Positions 7,052 through 15,741 of a stretch of DNA of 33,869 nt are shown in pieces; within the stretch, counting starts at the first letter, position 1, and the number at the start of each line of letters is the position of its first letter. The DNA lies in the NCBI GenBank assembly GCA_016182805.1, contig JACPFV010000039.1:1-33869 (forward strand), in the 5' to 3' direction. Below the pieces are notes generated by a model, which was not told the DNA's origin, ran no database searches, and worked only from the letters and a program-made list of their open reading frames with translations. The stretch is from Gammaproteobacteria bacterium. Lineage in GTDB: Bacteria > Pseudomonadota > Gammaproteobacteria > Nevskiales > Nevskiaceae. The position numbers and the translations under genes were made by a program.

Positions 7052-8152
7052 TCAGGGCGCGCGCGCCGGGATCCGCGGCGTCGGCGGCACTACGTCCGCG
7101 TTCTGCGCGCGCTGGCGCAGGTAGTGGTCCATCAGCACCAGCGCGACCATCGCCTCGGCGATGGGCGTGGCGCGGATGCCGACGCAGGGGTCGTGCCGGC
7201 CGGTGGTGCGTACCTCGGCGGCGTTGCCGTCGATGTCGATGCTCCTGCCGGGAATGATGATGCTGGAGGTGGGCTTGAGCGCGATCGAGCACCGGATGTC
7301 CTGGCCGGTGGAGATGCCGCCGGCGACGCCGCCGGAATGGTTGGCGAGATAGCCCTGCGGCGTCATCTCGTCGCGATGTTCGCTGCCCTTCTGCCCGACC
7401 GCGGCGAAGCCGTCGCCGATCTCCACCGCCTTGACCGCGTTGATGCTCATCAGCGCGTACGCCAGTTCGGCGTCCAGGCGGTCGTACACCGGCTCGCCCA
7501 GGCCCGGCGGCACGTTGCTCGCCTCGACGTTCACGCGCGCACCGATGGAGTCGCCTTCCTTGCGGATGGCGTCGATGTACTCCTCCAGCTCCGCCACGCG
7601 CGCGGGATCGGGGCAGAAGAACGGGTTCCGGCTCACCGCGTCCCAGTCCTTCAGCTCCAGCTTGTACGGTCCGATCTGCGCCAGGTAGCCGCGCACCTCG
7701 ACGCCCAGCTTCTCGCGCAGGTACTTCTTGGCGATGGCGCCGGCCGCCACGCGCACCGCGGTCTCGCGCGCGCTGGCGCGGCCGCCGCCGCGGTGGTCGC
7801 GGCGGCCGTACTTCTGGATGTAGGCGTAGTCCGCATGGTTGGGGCGGAACGCTTCCTTGATCTTCTCGTAGTCGCGCGAGCGTTGGTCGGTGTTGCGGAT
7901 CAGCAGCGCGATCGGCGTGCCGGTGGTGCGTCCCTCGAACACCCCGGACAGGATCTCGACCGCATCGTCCTCGCGGCGCTGCGTGACGTAGCGCGACTGG
8001 CCCGGCTTGCGGCGGTCCAGCTCTTTCTGGATGTCGGCCTCGCTCAGCTCCAGGTCCGGCGGGCAGCCGTCCACCACGCAGCCGATGCCGGGGCCGTGGC
8101 TTTCGCCGAAGCTCGTGACGCAGAACAGATGGCCCAGCGTGTTACCCGACAT
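7052..8152 (-). CDS. aroC: chorismate synthase
   Basis: 366 residues, the normal length. The protein opens with [20 protein letters not shown] and carries the family signatures [33 protein letters not shown] and [14 protein letters not shown]. The enzyme converts 5-enolpyruvylshikimate-3-phosphate to chorismate with reduced FMN in the cytoplasm, the last common step to aromatic amino acids. The start at ATG 8152 overlaps the 3' end of prmB by 11 bases. The prmB-aroC pair is widely conserved in gamma- and betaproteobacteria. Nothing unusual was seen in the sequence. Confidence 0.98.
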   Translation of the reverse strand: MSGNTLGHLFCVTSFGESHGPGIGCVVDGCPPDLELSEADIQKELDRRKPGQSRYVTQRREDDAVEILSGVFEGRTTGTPIALLIRNTDQRSRDYEKIKEAFRPNHADYAYIQKYGRRDHRGGGRASARETAVRVAAGAIAKKYLREKLGVEVRGYLAQIGPYKLELKDWDAVSRNPFFCPDPARVAELEEYIDAIRKEGDSIGARVNVEASNVPPGLGEPVYDRLDAELAYALMSINAVKAVEIGDGFAAVGQKGSEHRDEMTPQGYLANHSGGVAGGISTGQDIRCSIALKPTSSIIIPGRSIDIDGNAAEVRTTGRHDPCVGIRATPIAEAMVALVLMDHYLRQRAQNADVVPPTPRIPARAP

Positions 8153-9062
8153 GCTTCACCTTGCTCTGCCATGCCAGCAGATCCTCGCGCGAGATCGCGA
8201 ACACGCCGTCGCCGCCGCGTTCGAACTCCGGCCACACCACAGGAATTTCCGGGAAGCGCGCCTCGAACTGCGGTACCGAGCCGCCGACCTCGCACACCAG
8301 CAGGCCGCCGTCCTCCAGGTGCCGCGGCGCGTCCCTGAGGATGCGGGCGACGATATCCATGCCGTCCGCGCCGGCGTCCAGCGCCTTGCGCGGCTCGTGC
8401 CGGAACTCGGCCGGCAACTCCTTCCATTCCTGCGTCGGCACGTACGGGGGGTTGCTGACGATGAGGCCGTAGCGCCGGCCCTTGAGGCCGGCGAACAGGT
8501 CCGTTTTCACCGCCTCCACGCGCCCGCCCAGGTGATGGCGCTCGACGTTGCGGCGGCAGACCTGCAGGGCCTTGGCGTCCACCTCGGCCAGGTCCACCTG
8601 CGCGTCCGGAAATGCGACCGCGCAGGCGATGCCGATGCAGCCGCTGCCGGCGCACAGGTCCAGGATCCGCTGCGGCGAGCCGGCCAGCCAGGGCTGGAAC
8701 TGCTGCTCGATCAGCTCGGCGGCCGGCGAGCGCGGCACCAGCACGCGCTCGTCGACGAAGAACGGCAGGCCGGCGAACCAGGCCTCGCCGGTCAGGTACG
8801 GCGCCGGGCGCCGCGTCCGCACCCGCGCCTGCAGGAGCTTGAGCACGGTCTTGCGCTCGGACGCGGTGAGCTGGGCGTCGAGGTACGGCGCCGGCAGCTC
8901 GTGCGGCAGCTTCAGCGCCCACGTGACCAAGTGATACGACTCGTCCAGCGCGTTGTCGGTACCGTGGCCGAAAAACAGGCCGGCGCGCCCGAACTCGCTC
9001 GCGCCCCAGCGCACGAAGTCGCGTACGGTGCGCAGGACCGCGGTTTCCGGTGCAGCAGGCAT
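8142..9062 (-). CDS. prmB: ribosomal protein L3 N5-glutamine methyltransferase PrmB
   Basis: 306 residues from ATG 9062. An in-frame GTG at 9095 would add 11 residues (starting MEQTAIIPHP), and I prefer the ATG because the extra stretch is not typical of the family. Evidence includes YGHGTDN-like [11 protein letters not shown] near the start, [13 protein letters not shown], the SAM site [13 protein letters not shown] and the substrate-binding NPPYVPT motif, all in the PrmB order. The NPPY loop marks methylation of a glutamine side chain. [17 protein letters not shown] and the following GADG are typical of PrmB rather than PrmC, which modifies release factors. It is divergent from the SCO1 gene and overlaps aroC. 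Confidence 0.94.
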   Translation of the reverse strand: MPAAPETAVLRTVRDFVRWGASEFGRAGLFFGHGTDNALDESYHLVTWALKLPHELPAPYLDAQLTASERKTVLKLLQARVRTRRPAPYLTGEAWFAGLPFFVDERVLVPRSPAAELIEQQFQPWLAGSPQRILDLCAGSGCIGIACAVAFPDAQVDLAEVDAKALQVCRRNVERHHLGGRVEAVKTDLFAGLKGRRYGLIVSNPPYVPTQEWKELPAEFRHEPRKALDAGADGMDIVARILRDAPRHLEDGGLLVCEVGGSVPQFEARFPEIPVVWPEFERGGDGVFAISREDLLAWQSKVKHVG

Positions 9063-9074
9063 GGGCGGGTGTGG

Positions 9075-9080
9075 GATAAT
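9075..9080 (+). promoter_or_regulatory. possible -10 element (GATAAT) for the sco1 operon
   Basis: GATAAT differs from TATAAT at one position and lies about 75 bases before the preferred GTG start of the SCO1 gene, inside the 5' end of divergent prmB. No strong -35 is seen 16-18 bases upstream. If used, transcripts would have a leader of about 65 bases. Confidence 0.35.
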
Positions 9081-9154
9081 TGCGGTTTGTTCCACTAGTA
9101 TGCGTTGCCGCCCTCGGGCGCAGCAACGAAACGCACGATAACTTGGGGATCTTC

Positions 9155-9778
9155 GTGGCGCTGCCGCGCGTGCTCATGTATGGCCTGGCTGCCGCCGTCG
9201 CGGTCGCGGCCGGCGTTTTCGCGGCCCGCGTCGGACTGTTCGCCCCGCCCGCGGCCACGCTGCACTCCGGCGTGATGCTGGCCAAGCCCAGGCCGGTGGG
9301 GGAGTTCGCGCTGACCCGCGACGACGGCCGGCCGTTCACCCGCGCCGACCTCGCCGGCCGCTGGACCGTGGTGTTCGCCGGCTTCACCCACTGCCCGGAC
9401 GTCTGCCCCAACACCCTGGGCCTGCTCAAGGCGGCGCAGACCCGGCTCGGTCCCGTCGCCGACCGGCTGCGCGTGCTGTTCCTGAGTGTGGACCCGGAGC
9501 GCGACACGCCGGAGCGGCTCGCGAGCTACGTGCACTACTTCAGCCCCTCCTTCGTCGGCGCGACCGGCCCCGCGGCGGAGCTGGACAAGCTCTGCGCCGC
9601 CCTCGGCGTCGCCTACGCCAAGGTCCCCGGCGGCACGCCCGAGACCTACACTCTGGATCACTCCGCCGCACTGGTGCTGGTCGACCCGCAGGGACAGGTC
9701 GCCGGCTACCTGTCGCCGCCGTTCAAGCTGGAGGCGCTGGTCGACGATCTGCGCCGCGTCCTGGAGCGCGCCGCATGA
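9155..9778 (+). CDS. SCO1/SenC family copper chaperone for cytochrome oxidase
   Basis: 207 residues from GTG 9155, chosen because GGGGA stands six bases upstream and the protein then opens with a membrane anchor (residues 5-28). An in-frame ATG at 9080 would add 25 unlikely residues overlapping the prmB start. The thioredoxin-like domain carries the copper site: Cys80 and Cys84 in FTHCPDVCP, and His170 in YTLDHSA. FLSVDPERDTP is the usual family segment. SCO proteins deliver copper to the CuA centre of cytochrome c oxidase or act as thiol reductants at the periplasmic face. The gene overlaps the PCuAC gene by ATGA, and the two families often act together. Confidence 0.94.
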   Translation: MALPRVLMYGLAAAVAVAAGVFAARVGLFAPPAATLHSGVMLAKPRPVGEFALTRDDGRPFTRADLAGRWTVVFAGFTHCPDVCPNTLGLLKAAQTRLGPVADRLRVLFLSVDPERDTPERLASYVHYFSPSFVGATGPAAELDKLCAALGVAYAKVPGGTPETYTLDHSAALVLVDPQGQVAGYLSPPFKLEALVDDLRRVLERAA

Positions 9779-10218
9779 AAAGTACAACCCCGTGGATTGC
9801 GATCCTTCTGCTCGCCGCCGGCGATGCCGCCGCCTGCGACGGCCTGCGCGTCGACGACGCCTGGATCCGCAGCGCGCCGCCCGGCTCGCGCGTGCTGGTC
9901 GGCTACGCCACCCTGGTGAACGCCGGCAAGGCGCCGATCGCGGTCGAGCGCGCGACGAGCGACGCCTTCGGCGCGGTCGAGATGCACGAAACCCTGCTGG
10001 AGCACGGCCTGTCGCGCATGCGCCGCCTGCTCAAGCTGGAGATTCCCGCCGGCCGCAGCGCCGAGTTCAAGCCCGGCGGCAAGCACCTGATGCTGTTCCG
10101 CCCGCAGCGCGACCTGGCGGACGGCGATACCGTGGATTTCCGTTTCCAGTGCGGCGGCAGCGAGCTGTCCGCCCCCTTCACCGTCAAGACACCGCCCGAG
10201 CCGCCCAACGATGAATAA
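9775..10218 (+). CDS. periplasmic copper chaperone PCu(A)C
   Basis: 147 residues with a signal peptide (ILLLAAGDAAA, cleavage near residue 20). The full copper motif H-x10-M-x21-H-x-M is present as His71, Met82, His104 and Met106, with exact spacing, in a small cupredoxin-like fold. PCuAC binds Cu(I) in the periplasm and supplies the CuA site of cytochrome oxidase, usually with SCO proteins. The start overlaps the SCO1 gene stop as ATGA, and the stop overlaps psd by eight bases, so the three genes are translationally linked. The link to psd is by position only. Confidence 0.95.
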   Translation: MKSTTPWIAILLLAAGDAAACDGLRVDDAWIRSAPPGSRVLVGYATLVNAGKAPIAVERATSDAFGAVEMHETLLEHGLSRMRRLLKLEIPAGRSAEFKPGGKHLMLFRPQRDLADGDTVDFRFQCGGSELSAPFTVKTPPEPPNDE

Positions 10219-11089
10219 GGAAAAATGGCTGGACCTGCGCGACCGCCTGATTGGCGGCGTGCAGCTCGCCCTGCCGACCAACGCCCTGTCCAGCGCGATG
10301 TTCCATCTCACGCGCATCCGGACGCCGTGGTTCAAGAACGCGTTCATCCGCGTGTTCATGAAGCTGTTCCGCATCAGCCTGGACGAGGCGTACATCGAGG
10401 ACCCGCGCCGGTTCGAGCACTTCAACGCCTTCTTCACGCGCGAGCTGAAGCGCGGCGCGCGCCAGGTCGCGGCCGACCCGCGCATCTGCCTGTGCCCGGT
10501 GGACGGCACGGTCAGCCAGATCGGCGACATCCGCGACGGCCGCATCGTGCAGGCCAAGGGCCTGGACTACACCGCGGCCGAGCTGCTGGGCAGCGAGGAG
10601 GCGGCGGCGCAGTTCCGCGGCGGCCGCTTCGCGACGATCTATCTCGCGCCGTACAACTACCACCGCATCCACATGCCGGCCGACGGCACGCTGCGCGAGT
10701 GGAGCTACGTCCCCGGCCGCCTGTTCAGCGTGAACGCGGCCACGGTGCGCGGCCTGCCGCGGGTATTCGCGCGCAACGAGCGCCTGTGCGCGATCTTCGA
10801 CACCGCCCACGGGCCGGTGGCGATGGTCCTGGTCGGCGCGCTGTTCGTCGGCAGCCTGGAGACGGTGTGGTCCGGCTGCGTCTCGCCGCCGCATGGCCAG
10901 GCGCCCGGCCAGTACGTACCGCGCTCGCCGGTCCAGCTCGGCCGCGGCGTGGAAATGGGCCGCTTCAACATGGGCTCCACCGTGATCCTGCTGACCGCGC
11001 CCGGCGCGGTGAACTGGAGCCCGACGATGCGCCCCGGCGCCACCGTGCGCATGGGCCAGACCCTGGGCATCTTCAACGCCCGAAGCTGA
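10211..11089 (+). CDS. psd: phosphatidylserine decarboxylase proenzyme
   Basis: 292 residues, typical of the E. coli-type enzyme. Charge-relay and processing residues are visible: Asp98 in CPVDGT, His151 and His154 in YNYHRIHMP, and the self-cleavage site Gly255-Ser256 in FNMGSTVI (the commoner form is LGST). Autocleavage creates a pyruvoyl group on the alpha chain. The enzyme turns phosphatidylserine into phosphatidylethanolamine at the inner membrane. The start lies inside the end of the PCuAC gene. Thirteen bases separate it from the GH5 lipoprotein gene downstream. Confidence 0.97.
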   Translation: MNKEKWLDLRDRLIGGVQLALPTNALSSAMFHLTRIRTPWFKNAFIRVFMKLFRISLDEAYIEDPRRFEHFNAFFTRELKRGARQVAADPRICLCPVDGTVSQIGDIRDGRIVQAKGLDYTAAELLGSEEAAAQFRGGRFATIYLAPYNYHRIHMPADGTLREWSYVPGRLFSVNAATVRGLPRVFARNERLCAIFDTAHGPVAMVLVGALFVGSLETVWSGCVSPPHGQAPGQYVPRSPVQLGRGVEMGRFNMGSTVILLTAPGAVNWSPTMRPGATVRMGQTLGIFNARS

Positions 11090-11102
11090 ACGGAGAACCG
11101 CC

Positions 11103-12578
11103 ATGCGCCTGCCGCTCGCCGTCCTGATGCTATCGGCCGCTCTGGGCGCCTGCGGCGGCAGCCAGCCGCCGGCGGTTCCCGGCGCTGCCGCCGCCGGCAA
11201 GCCGATGCAGCTGCGGCGCGAAGGACGCTGGCTGGTGGACCCGCAGGGCCGCGTGGTGCTGACCCACGGCATGAACCTGGTGTGGAAGCTCGCGCCGTAC
11301 GCGCCGCCCGCGGAGGCCAAGGGCTTCGTCGCGGCGGACGCCGACTGGCTGGCGCGGCACGGCTTCAACTCGGCCCGCATCGGCACGCTGTTCGCCGGCG
11401 TCATGCCGGAGCCCGGCCGCATCGACGCGGCCTACCTGGAGCGCTGGGACCGCGTGGTCCAACTGCTCGCCGCCCGCGGCATCTATACCCTGTTCGACTT
11501 TCACCAGGATTTGTACAACGAGCGCTACGGCGGCGAGGGCTTCCCGGACTGGGCGACCGACGACGACGGGCTGCCGATGCCGTTCAGCCTCGGCTTTCCC
11601 GGCAATTACTTCACGCCGGCCTGCTCGCGCGCCTTCGACAATTTCTGGGACAACAAGAACGGCATCTGGGACCACTACCGCGATGCCTGGAAAGCCGTCG
11701 CGGCACGCTGGAAGGACCAGGGCTACCAGATGGGATACGACCTCATCAACGAGCCCTGGCCGGGCACCGACGTCTACACCTGCATGAATCCCGCGGGCTG
11801 CCCGGTGCACGACGACCGGAAGCTGCAAAGCTTCCAGGAGCACGTGCTGGCCGGCATCCGCCAAGTCGATCCGGGCAACGTCGTCTGGCTCGAGCCGCAC
11901 GTGATCTTCAACAGCGGCGCCAAGACCAACCTCGGCCTGCTGCGGCCGGTCGCCGACGCCAACCTCGGCCTGTCCTGGCACAAGTACTGTCTGCCGGCGG
12001 CGCTGCTGCACTCGCAGGGCGCGCAGGACGTGCCGGCCTGCGAGCAATACCACCAGATCGTCAACGACAACGCCGAGGAAGCGGTGCAACGGTTGCAGTC
12101 GGCCACGCTGATCACCGAGTTCGGCGCCAGCGACGACCTCGCCGACCTGGAGCAGGTCACGCGCCAGGCCGACTCGCAGCTCACCGGCTGGCAGTACTGG
12201 CACTACAAGGAATGGGGCGACCCGACCACCGAAAGCCAGGAGTCCGGCGGCCAGGGGCTGTTCCGCGACGACGCCGACCTGGCCAGCGTCAAGCTGGACA
12301 AGCTGCGCGTCCTGGAGCGCACCTATCCGCAGGCCACCGCCGGCATCCCGCTGGAGTTGAGTTTCGACCCCGCCGACGGCGAGTTTTTCTACCGCTACCA
12401 GCCACGGCCCGCCGCCGCGCCGACCGAGATTTACGTCCCGGTCGCGCTGCACTACCCCAAGGGCTACACCGCCGAGGTCCAGGGCGCGCAGGTCCGTTCC
12501 GCTGCCGACGCCCCGCTCCTGCTGCTGGAGAACGTGGCCGGTGCGACCGAAGTCACGGTGCGCGTCCGTGCGCGCTGA
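11103..12578 (+). CDS. GH5-family, endoglycoceramidase-like lipoprotein
   Basis: 491 residues. The N-terminus has a lipobox (LGAC, Cys17), so the mature protein should be lipid-anchored outside the inner membrane. The catalytic domain shows THGMNLVWKLAPY, DWLARHGFNSARIG, FDFHQDLYNERYGG and the acid/base Glu217 in YDLINEPWPG. The nucleophile Glu339 in TLITEFGASDD and the late WQYWHYKEWGD complete the GH5 pattern of endoglycoceramidases, which cut the glycan from glycosphingolipids. A beta-rich C-terminal module follows from about residue 410. The substrate could also be another glycolipid. It sits 13 bases after psd, an intriguing membrane-lipid pairing. GGAGA precedes the ATG. Confidence 0.88.
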   Translation: MRLPLAVLMLSAALGACGGSQPPAVPGAAAAGKPMQLRREGRWLVDPQGRVVLTHGMNLVWKLAPYAPPAEAKGFVAADADWLARHGFNSARIGTLFAGVMPEPGRIDAAYLERWDRVVQLLAARGIYTLFDFHQDLYNERYGGEGFPDWATDDDGLPMPFSLGFPGNYFTPACSRAFDNFWDNKNGIWDHYRDAWKAVAARWKDQGYQMGYDLINEPWPGTDVYTCMNPAGCPVHDDRKLQSFQEHVLAGIRQVDPGNVVWLEPHVIFNSGAKTNLGLLRPVADANLGLSWHKYCLPAALLHSQGAQDVPACEQYHQIVNDNAEEAVQRLQSATLITEFGASDDLADLEQVTRQADSQLTGWQYWHYKEWGDPTTESQESGGQGLFRDDADLASVKLDKLRVLERTYPQATAGIPLELSFDPADGEFFYRYQPRPAAAPTEIYVPVALHYPKGYTAEVQGAQVRSAADAPLLLLENVAGATEVTVRVRAR

Positions 12579-12618
12579 TTTGCGAACCTGTCCGCGGCTG
12601 CCGGCTCTAAGGAGCGCG

Positions 12619-12624
12619 TAAACT
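12619..12624 (+). promoter_or_regulatory. possible -10 element (TAAACT) for bepA
   Basis: TAAACT lies 28 bases before the bepA start in the 73-base gap after the GH5 gene. No clear -35 is visible. It would allow bepA to be transcribed separately from the upstream run. Confidence 0.25.
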
Positions 12625-12651
12625 GGCACCGTCCGCCGCACTTTCCCTGTC

Positions 12652-14106
12652 ATGATCCTTGCCCGATTCCTCCTGACGACCGGCCTGCTCCTCGGACCGG
12701 CGGGCGCGCTGGCGCAAAGCTACAGCGGCGACCTGCCGCAGATGGGCGAGCCGGCGGACGCCGCGCTGTCGCCGGCGGAAGAGCGCCGCATCGGCCGCCA
12801 GATCATGACCGAGCTGTTTGCGCGCAATTACGTGCTCGAAGACCCCGAGATCACGGAATATGTCGCCACGCAGGGCTGGAAGCTCGCCTCCTCCAGCGAC
12901 ACCGCGCCGCCGCCGCTGAGCTTCCTGGTCATCAAGGATCCGCGCATCAACGCCTTCGCCCTGCCCGGCGGCTACATCGGCGTGAACGCCGGACTGCTCA
13001 CCGCGGCGCAGAGCGAAAGCGAGATGGCCGGCGTCCTGTCGCACGAACTTGCGCACGTGACGCAGCGCCATATCGCGCGCTCGATCGAGGGCGCGGAGGC
13101 GGCCAACATCGCCACCTGGGCCGCGGTGCTGGCCGCGATCATCGCCGGCTCGGCCGACCCGGAGATCGTGCTGGCGGCGCTGTCCATCGGCCAGGCGAGC
13201 ACCTACGAGCGCCAGGTCGGCTTCACCCGCGCGCACGAGCTGGAAGCCGACCGGCTTGGCATTCACACCATGGCCAAGGCCGGCTACGACCCCGACGGCA
13301 TGGCCAGCTTCTTCGTGCGCCTGGAACAGCAGAGCCGTTTGTACGGCAACGCCATGCCCGAGTTCCTGCGCACCCACCCGGTCAACACGACCCGCATCAG
13401 CGAGGCGCGCACGCGCGCCGCCGCGTTGCCGCATCACGCCGTCGCCGACCCGGTGGAATTCTCGCTGATCCAGGCCCGCGCCCGCGTGCTGTCGGCACCA
13501 CACCCCAGCCAGGCGCTGGAATACTTCGCCGCGCACCTGGCGCACGACGCCGGCCACGTGGCCAACCGCTACGGGCTGGCGCTGGCGCACTTCGAGCAGG
13601 GCGCGTCCGACCAGGCGCTCAAGGTGTTGCAGCCGGTGCTGGACCTCAAGCCGCTGCCGGCGCCGATCGGCCTGCTGGCCGGCCGCGCGCAGCTTGCCCG
13701 CGGCGAGACCGACACCGCCCTGCGCACCTTGCAGAAGACGCTGGAGCGCTATCCGCGCCACGCGCCGGCGATCTTCGCCTACGCCGACGCGCTGATTACC
13801 GCCGGCAAGCCGGAGCAGGCGCGCCAGGTGCTGATCTCGCACGAGCAGACGCTGGGCACGCGCATGGACACCTACCGCCTGCTGGCCCAGGCCGCCCGCG
13901 ACGCCGGCCAGAACGGCGAGGCGCAGTACCAGACCGCCAACTACCTCTATGCGCGCGGCGACGCGCCGGGTGCGGTGGCCGCGCTGGACGCCGGCCTGCG
14001 GCTGAAGAGCCTGGGCGAGGACGATCACGCGAAGTTGCAGGCGCGGCGCGCCGAGATCGGGCCGGCGGTGCCGCGCACGCCGCGGCAAGGCCAACCCTCG
14101 CGATAG
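12652..14106 (+). CDS. bepA: beta-barrel assembly-enhancing protease BepA (M48 family with TPRs)
   Basis: 484 residues. The signal peptide ends near ALA-Q (residue 21-22). The zinc protease domain has SHELAHVTQRH (His131, Glu132, His135) and a downstream HELEADRLG carrying the third ligand. LRTHPVNTTRISEAR contains His242, equivalent to the His switch of E. coli BepA that gates the active site. From about residue 260 the chain is a tetratricopeptide-repeat tail. BepA works in the periplasm on stalled outer-membrane proteins such as LptD and degrades misfolded BamA-bound chains. It converges with the ParA-like gene, with 24 bases between stops. Confidence 0.95.
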   Translation: MILARFLLTTGLLLGPAGALAQSYSGDLPQMGEPADAALSPAEERRIGRQIMTELFARNYVLEDPEITEYVATQGWKLASSSDTAPPPLSFLVIKDPRINAFALPGGYIGVNAGLLTAAQSESEMAGVLSHELAHVTQRHIARSIEGAEAANIATWAAVLAAIIAGSADPEIVLAALSIGQASTYERQVGFTRAHELEADRLGIHTMAKAGYDPDGMASFFVRLEQQSRLYGNAMPEFLRTHPVNTTRISEARTRAAALPHHAVADPVEFSLIQARARVLSAPHPSQALEYFAAHLAHDAGHVANRYGLALAHFEQGASDQALKVLQPVLDLKPLPAPIGLLAGRAQLARGETDTALRTLQKTLERYPRHAPAIFAYADALITAGKPEQARQVLISHEQTLGTRMDTYRLLAQAARDAGQNGEAQYQTANYLYARGDAPGAVAALDAGLRLKSLGEDDHAKLQARRAEIGPAVPRTPRQGQPSR

Positions 14107-14130
14107 GACGGGACCCGGCCGGCGGCCGCG

Positions 14131-14967
14131 TCAGTGCCGGGTGCCGCCGGCGTCCTTGCTGACGAACGCGGGGATGCGCGGCTCCGGTTGCGTAGCCCGC
14201 AGCGGCTCGCCCGCGGCCAGAACCGGCTTGGGCACATGAACCGGCATATGCGACATCGGCACGATCGGCCGGATCTCGCCGTGGGTCGTCGGCCGCGCGA
14301 CCGGCGTCCGATCCTCCATCCCCTCGTCCAGCCAATTCATGATCGCGCGCCACTTGTCGACCTCGCGCGGCGCCAGCTCGTGCGGCAGCTCGCAGACGCC
14401 GCGGCCCTCCTCCGCCGCGTCGACGTAAATCTGCGCGTCGTTGAGGTACTCCACGACCGGGATGTTGAGCGAGGCCAGGAATCGCTGCAGCAGATCGAAC
14501 GAATTGCGCTGCCGGCGCGTGCGGTTGCCGATGATGCCGATGCGTCGCTGCGGCTGCCGCACCTTGCCGACCAGCAGCAGGTCGCGGATGAAATCGGCGG
14601 TGGCGCGGATGTCGATCGCCGAGGGCTGGATCGGGATCAGGATGCTGTCGGAGGGCTGGACGCGGCCGACCAGGTCGGAGGCGCGCAGACCGGCCGGAGT
14701 GTCCACGACGATGCGCTGCGTGTCGCGCGGCACCCGCATCTGCCAGGCGCCGGACAGCGGCGCGCCGCTCGGCTCGTGCGCCGCCACGCCGTGGATCGGC
14801 GGCAGCTCGCGGCTGCGGATCTTGAGCCAGGACAGGCTGGAGCACTGCGGGTCGTAATCGAACAGCGTCGTACGCAGACCGCGCGCCGCGTAGCACGCCG
14901 CAAGATTGGTGGCGACCGTGGTTTTTCCGCAACCGCCCTTGGTGTTGAGGACGATGACTCGTCGCAT
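14131..14967 (-). CDS. orphan ParA/MinD-type ATPase
   Basis: 278 residues from ATG 14967. The deviant Walker A KGGCGKTT (10-17) follows VIVLNT, and DYDPQCSS and IVVDTPAGL give the remaining nucleotide-binding and switch segments. These show the deviant-Walker ATPase fold of ParA, Soj and related positioning proteins. There is no ParB neighbour, no HTH N-terminus and no obvious parS site, so this is an orphan member, perhaps positioning a cellular cargo. About 60 C-terminal residues after the fold are Pro- and Met-rich and look disordered. A good sigma70-like promoter stands just upstream. The partner cannot be identified. Confidence 0.88.
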   Translation of the reverse strand: MRRVIVLNTKGGCGKTTVATNLAACYAARGLRTTLFDYDPQCSSLSWLKIRSRELPPIHGVAAHEPSGAPLSGAWQMRVPRDTQRIVVDTPAGLRASDLVGRVQPSDSILIPIQPSAIDIRATADFIRDLLLVGKVRQPQRRIGIIGNRTRRQRNSFDLLQRFLASLNIPVVEYLNDAQIYVDAAEEGRGVCELPHELAPREVDKWRAIMNWLDEGMEDRTPVARPTTHGEIRPIVPMSHMPVHVPKPVLAAGEPLRATQPEPRIPAFVSKDAGGTRH

Positions 14968-15010
14968 GAACTGGCGGGACTAAGCCCTTGTTTTGCCTCC
15001 CCCAGCGGCG

Positions 15011-15038
15011 ATCATAGCGCGTACGGCGCCCAATGCAA
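15011..15038 (-). promoter_or_regulatory. sigma70-type promoter of the ParA-like gene
   Basis: On the minus strand TTGCAT (15038-15033) and TATGAT (15016-15011) are separated by 16 bases, a near-consensus pair. Transcription would begin near 15004, leaving a leader of about 37 bases before ATG 14967. It lies between the stop of the lipoprotein gene (15052) and the ParA-like gene, so the latter has its own promoter. Confidence 0.6.
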
Positions 15039-15051
15039 CCAGGTTCATGCG

Positions 15052-15615
15052 TCAGCGGAACGCCGCGTAGGCCTCGACGATGCCGAGTTCCACCGCCGCC
15101 CGGCTCGGGACGGGCGCCAGCACTTCGAGCCGCAGCTCGCTGCCCTTGACCACCGGCGACCACAGCTCGCCCTCGCCGGCCGGCCCGCGCTCGCGGAACG
15201 GCCCGTGCCGCACGGAGCCTTCCGGCCCGCAGACCCACAGCTCCGCGCGCGCCGGCAGGTTGAACGGATGCAAGCGCACCGCCAGCGAGCGCGCCCCTTC
15301 GGACTCCAGGCGCAACCGCCACACCGCCCAGCCCGGCGCGGCGACGCTCCAGCGGCCGATGTCGCGGATGCCGCCATTGACCGGAATCGCGTTGGCGTTT
15401 CGGTACGGTGCGCCCTTTGCAGTCCGCAGGTCGGGCGGCGGCGCGGCAGGCGGCAGCACGAGGTCTGCCGCCGCCTCGACCGCGCCGGGCGCGCAGGCGG
15501 CCGGCGGCGGCGCCGCGCCCCCCGCTGCTACCTCCCGTGGCAGGCTCTGGCAGGCCGCGAGCAGGAGGACTGGAGGCAAGGCAAAAATCGCGGCGGACAC
15601 GGTTCGGTTGACCAT
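15052..15615 (-). CDS. small lipoprotein resembling the N-terminal domain of secreted serine proteases
   Basis: 187 residues from ATG 15615. A lipobox (LLAAC, Cys22) ends the signal peptide. After a Pro/Ala-rich stretch, the segment from about residue 90 reads GRWSVAAPGWAVWRLRLES, SLAVRLHPFNLPARAELWV, GELWSPVVKGSELRLEVLAP. This is the pattern of the beta-rich N-terminal region of lysyl-endopeptidase-type proteases. No catalytic protease domain follows: the chain stops at the end of this module. It may bind a partner or be a remnant. The family likeness is from memory of the pattern and could be wrong. A TACACT sits only a few bases before the ATG, so a nearly leaderless transcript is possible. 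Confidence 0.72.
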   Translation of the reverse strand: MVNRTVSAAIFALPPVLLLAACQSLPREVAAGGAAPPPAACAPGAVEAAADLVLPPAAPPPDLRTAKGAPYRNANAIPVNGGIRDIGRWSVAAPGWAVWRLRLESEGARSLAVRLHPFNLPARAELWVCGPEGSVRHGPFRERGPAGEGELWSPVVKGSELRLEVLAPVPSRAAVELGIVEAYAAFR

Positions 15616-15741
15616 GGCGCGGCAGTGTAGCCAAACGCCGCGGCGAGGGATGCTAATCTTCCGCGCATGCACCGCGCGCGAAACTTCCAGCCGCGCGGGC
15701 GGGGCGCGACGCCCCGACACAATCCGGATCGATCGAGAACG

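Noticed and set aside
5600-8338. A long open frame on the plus strand across the crotonase, MFS and aroC genes
   Set aside because: The minus-strand genes there are recognisable families, while this translation is low-complexity and His/Arg/Gln-rich.
9080-9154. ATG 9080 as the start of the SCO1 gene
   Set aside because: The extra 25 residues lie over the prmB start and do not look like a signal or anchor, while GTG 9155 has a GGGGA ribosome site and leads straight into the membrane anchor.
14131-14967. A chromosome partition locus (parAB)
   Set aside because: No ParB-like gene or parS-like site is next to this ATPase, so only an orphan ParA-type call is supported.
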